From: Diplonema papillatum
Lineage: Eukaryota; Euglenozoa; Diplonemea; Diplonemida; Diplonemidae
Assembly (NCBI GenBank): GCA_030068145.1
Contig: JAPJBO010000016.1
Coordinates: 124,001-188,000, forward strand
Direction: 5' to 3'
DNA: 64,000 bases
Shown here: in pieces, positions 62,811 to 64,000 of the stretch
Layout of the letters: each line of letters begins with the position of its first letter
How positions within the stretch are numbered: position 1 is the first letter of the stretch
Made by a program: the position numbers and the translations under genes
The notes under the pieces: model-generated
The model's input: the letters and a program-made list of their open reading frames with translations, nothing else
Databases searched by the model: none
Told to the model about the DNA's origin: nothing

Positions 62811-64000
62811 AACCGAGTCAGTAATCGGTTCCCTCAATCCGCTGACCATGATTGGTGCTGAAGCTCGATTCGATTGTACTTACGGTGAGGCAGTTTCTCA
62901 CTGGCGTTGTGGTGACCTCGCCCAAGCTCGTTTCCCGGGTTAAGGCAGTCACTCAACATTCCCTTGCGCTAGTGATATCACAAATGTTACAAAGACGTGT
63001 TCTTACTTTTCCCTTTCTTCTGGGCAGTTCTCGTCAGACAATACGAAGAGCAGAAGAAACTCCATGGCGATGTGGGCCCCGTAGAGATGTCCCGCAGCAC
63101 ATCTTCTTTGCCGAGCTGACGACGGCAAAGTTTGCGACTCCGCTGTCGACAAGTAGAATCTTTGTCGACAACTTGCCTTTGTTTGTGCGCTCGCAGCCTT
63201 TGTTCGCACTTTCTCTCGTTGAAGAGATATTGTGCTATTTGCAAAGGCTGCCTTCCTGTTGAAATCATCTGTTCTCATAGTAGTGGACGCCACACTAATT
63301 TTTGTGTACGCCGGTACACAACTGTTTGCGAGACTGGAGGCACTCGTTGCATCGAAGAGTTTGCAAAGGTCGACAGTCAACCTTGGGTTTTACATCGTCT
63401 GTTACGATGGAAAGGTGCGTGGCGTCCCGTGTCTTTCTTCGCACGGGCTCACCGTCGCATCGTTTGAGAGAGCTACACCACCAGGCTCGTTGCCAATCAA
63501 AAAACTGTCAGCTGCCCGTGAAAGTGTCTCACTCCTCTGCGAGGTCGGTTTGAGACGCTTTCACGGGTAAAAACGGTGAGCCACTTACACGGGGGGAAAA
63601 TCTTAGTTTCGTGTTCAGGCGCTACTTGCCTCTAAGTGTTTGATGCTAGCATCAAGTCTTCTTCGCGGAATGCAGAGTCTTTTTTTCTTCTTTTTTTCTT
63701 TTTTCCCCGTTTTCTGTTTTTTCTGTTCTTTCTTTCGTTGTCGACAATTTCTTTTTTCTCCTTTTACTTCTAATTTTAACTTTAATTTTCTTTACCATGG
63801 TATTTTTGGACTTTCTGGTGCCGTAGAGTAGTTCTTCTTTCTCTATGCCGCCCACGTCGATGTTCGTTTAGCAGCGGCTGCCGAATCATGCCGTGGCACC
63901 GTCCTTTTGTGCGTCTGCCTTGCTGAAGAAGTGTGGGAAAGGAGTCCAGGACTCCGTGGTTTGAAACCATGTGCTATGGCTTCACTTCCTCCTCCCTTCG
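62811..64000. other. No recognisable gene
   Basis: The stretch contains a TTTTTCTTC pyrimidine tract at 63678-63790 and the TTTAGCAGCGGCTGCC word (63868-63883) shared with 34.49 kb. Frames are short and unrecognised. Confidence 0.4.

Overview
The window looks like repeat-rich nuclear DNA of a microbial eukaryote. The clues are non-LTR and tyrosine-recombinase retroelements, very long microsatellites, long uninterrupted reading frames and the absence of bacterial operon or ribosome-binding-site structure. The style (GC-rich LINEs with cysteine-rich tails, many foldback hairpins, sparse genes) would fit an alveolate alga such as a chromerid or dinoflagellate. That placement is a guess, because no rRNA, spliced leader or diagnostic housekeeping gene is visible.

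Layout. 1-12 kb: LINE 3' scraps, a 242-bp (GT)n tract, hairpins, a non-autonomous TIR element (6.3-7.7 kb) and a DIRS-like fossil (about 8.86-11.26 kb). 12.0-19.5 kb: a nearly full LINE on the minus strand, flanked by direct repeats of 137 and 135 bp that look like an exceptionally long target-site duplication. 20.1-23.3 kb: a 1066-codon gene with two NTF2-like repeats and a C-terminal zinc module. 23.4-24.0 kb: a retroelement leader with a tRNA-like box pair. 24-33.6 kb: mostly no recognisable gene, with tandem repeats and hairpins. 33.7-34.2 kb: a second copy of the zinc module. 34.5-39.2 kb: a second DIRS-like fossil with its leader. 39.7-42.3 kb: satellites. 42.3-43.9 kb: a second tandem NTF2-like gene. 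44-64 kb: a 1.54-kb near-identical duplication, a palindromic satellite, more LINE 3' fragments and a fragment of another retroelement RT.

The most interesting material is as follows. (i) A three-member family shares two parts in different combinations: tandem NTF2-like domains, and a zinc-ribbon plus CCCH-finger module. (ii) A retroelement leader lies in the same orientation upstream of both a gag-like gene and the larger NTF2-like gene. (iii) The LINE has a long target duplication, a polyglutamine leader in frame with ORF1, and a conserved cysteine-rich C terminus that recurs in fragments across the window. (iv) A dispersed ~45-bp core sits at LINE 3' ends and elsewhere, and one copy is split by the TIR element.

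All assignments are by eye, with no database search. Fold calls for the NTF2-like domains are inference from pattern.
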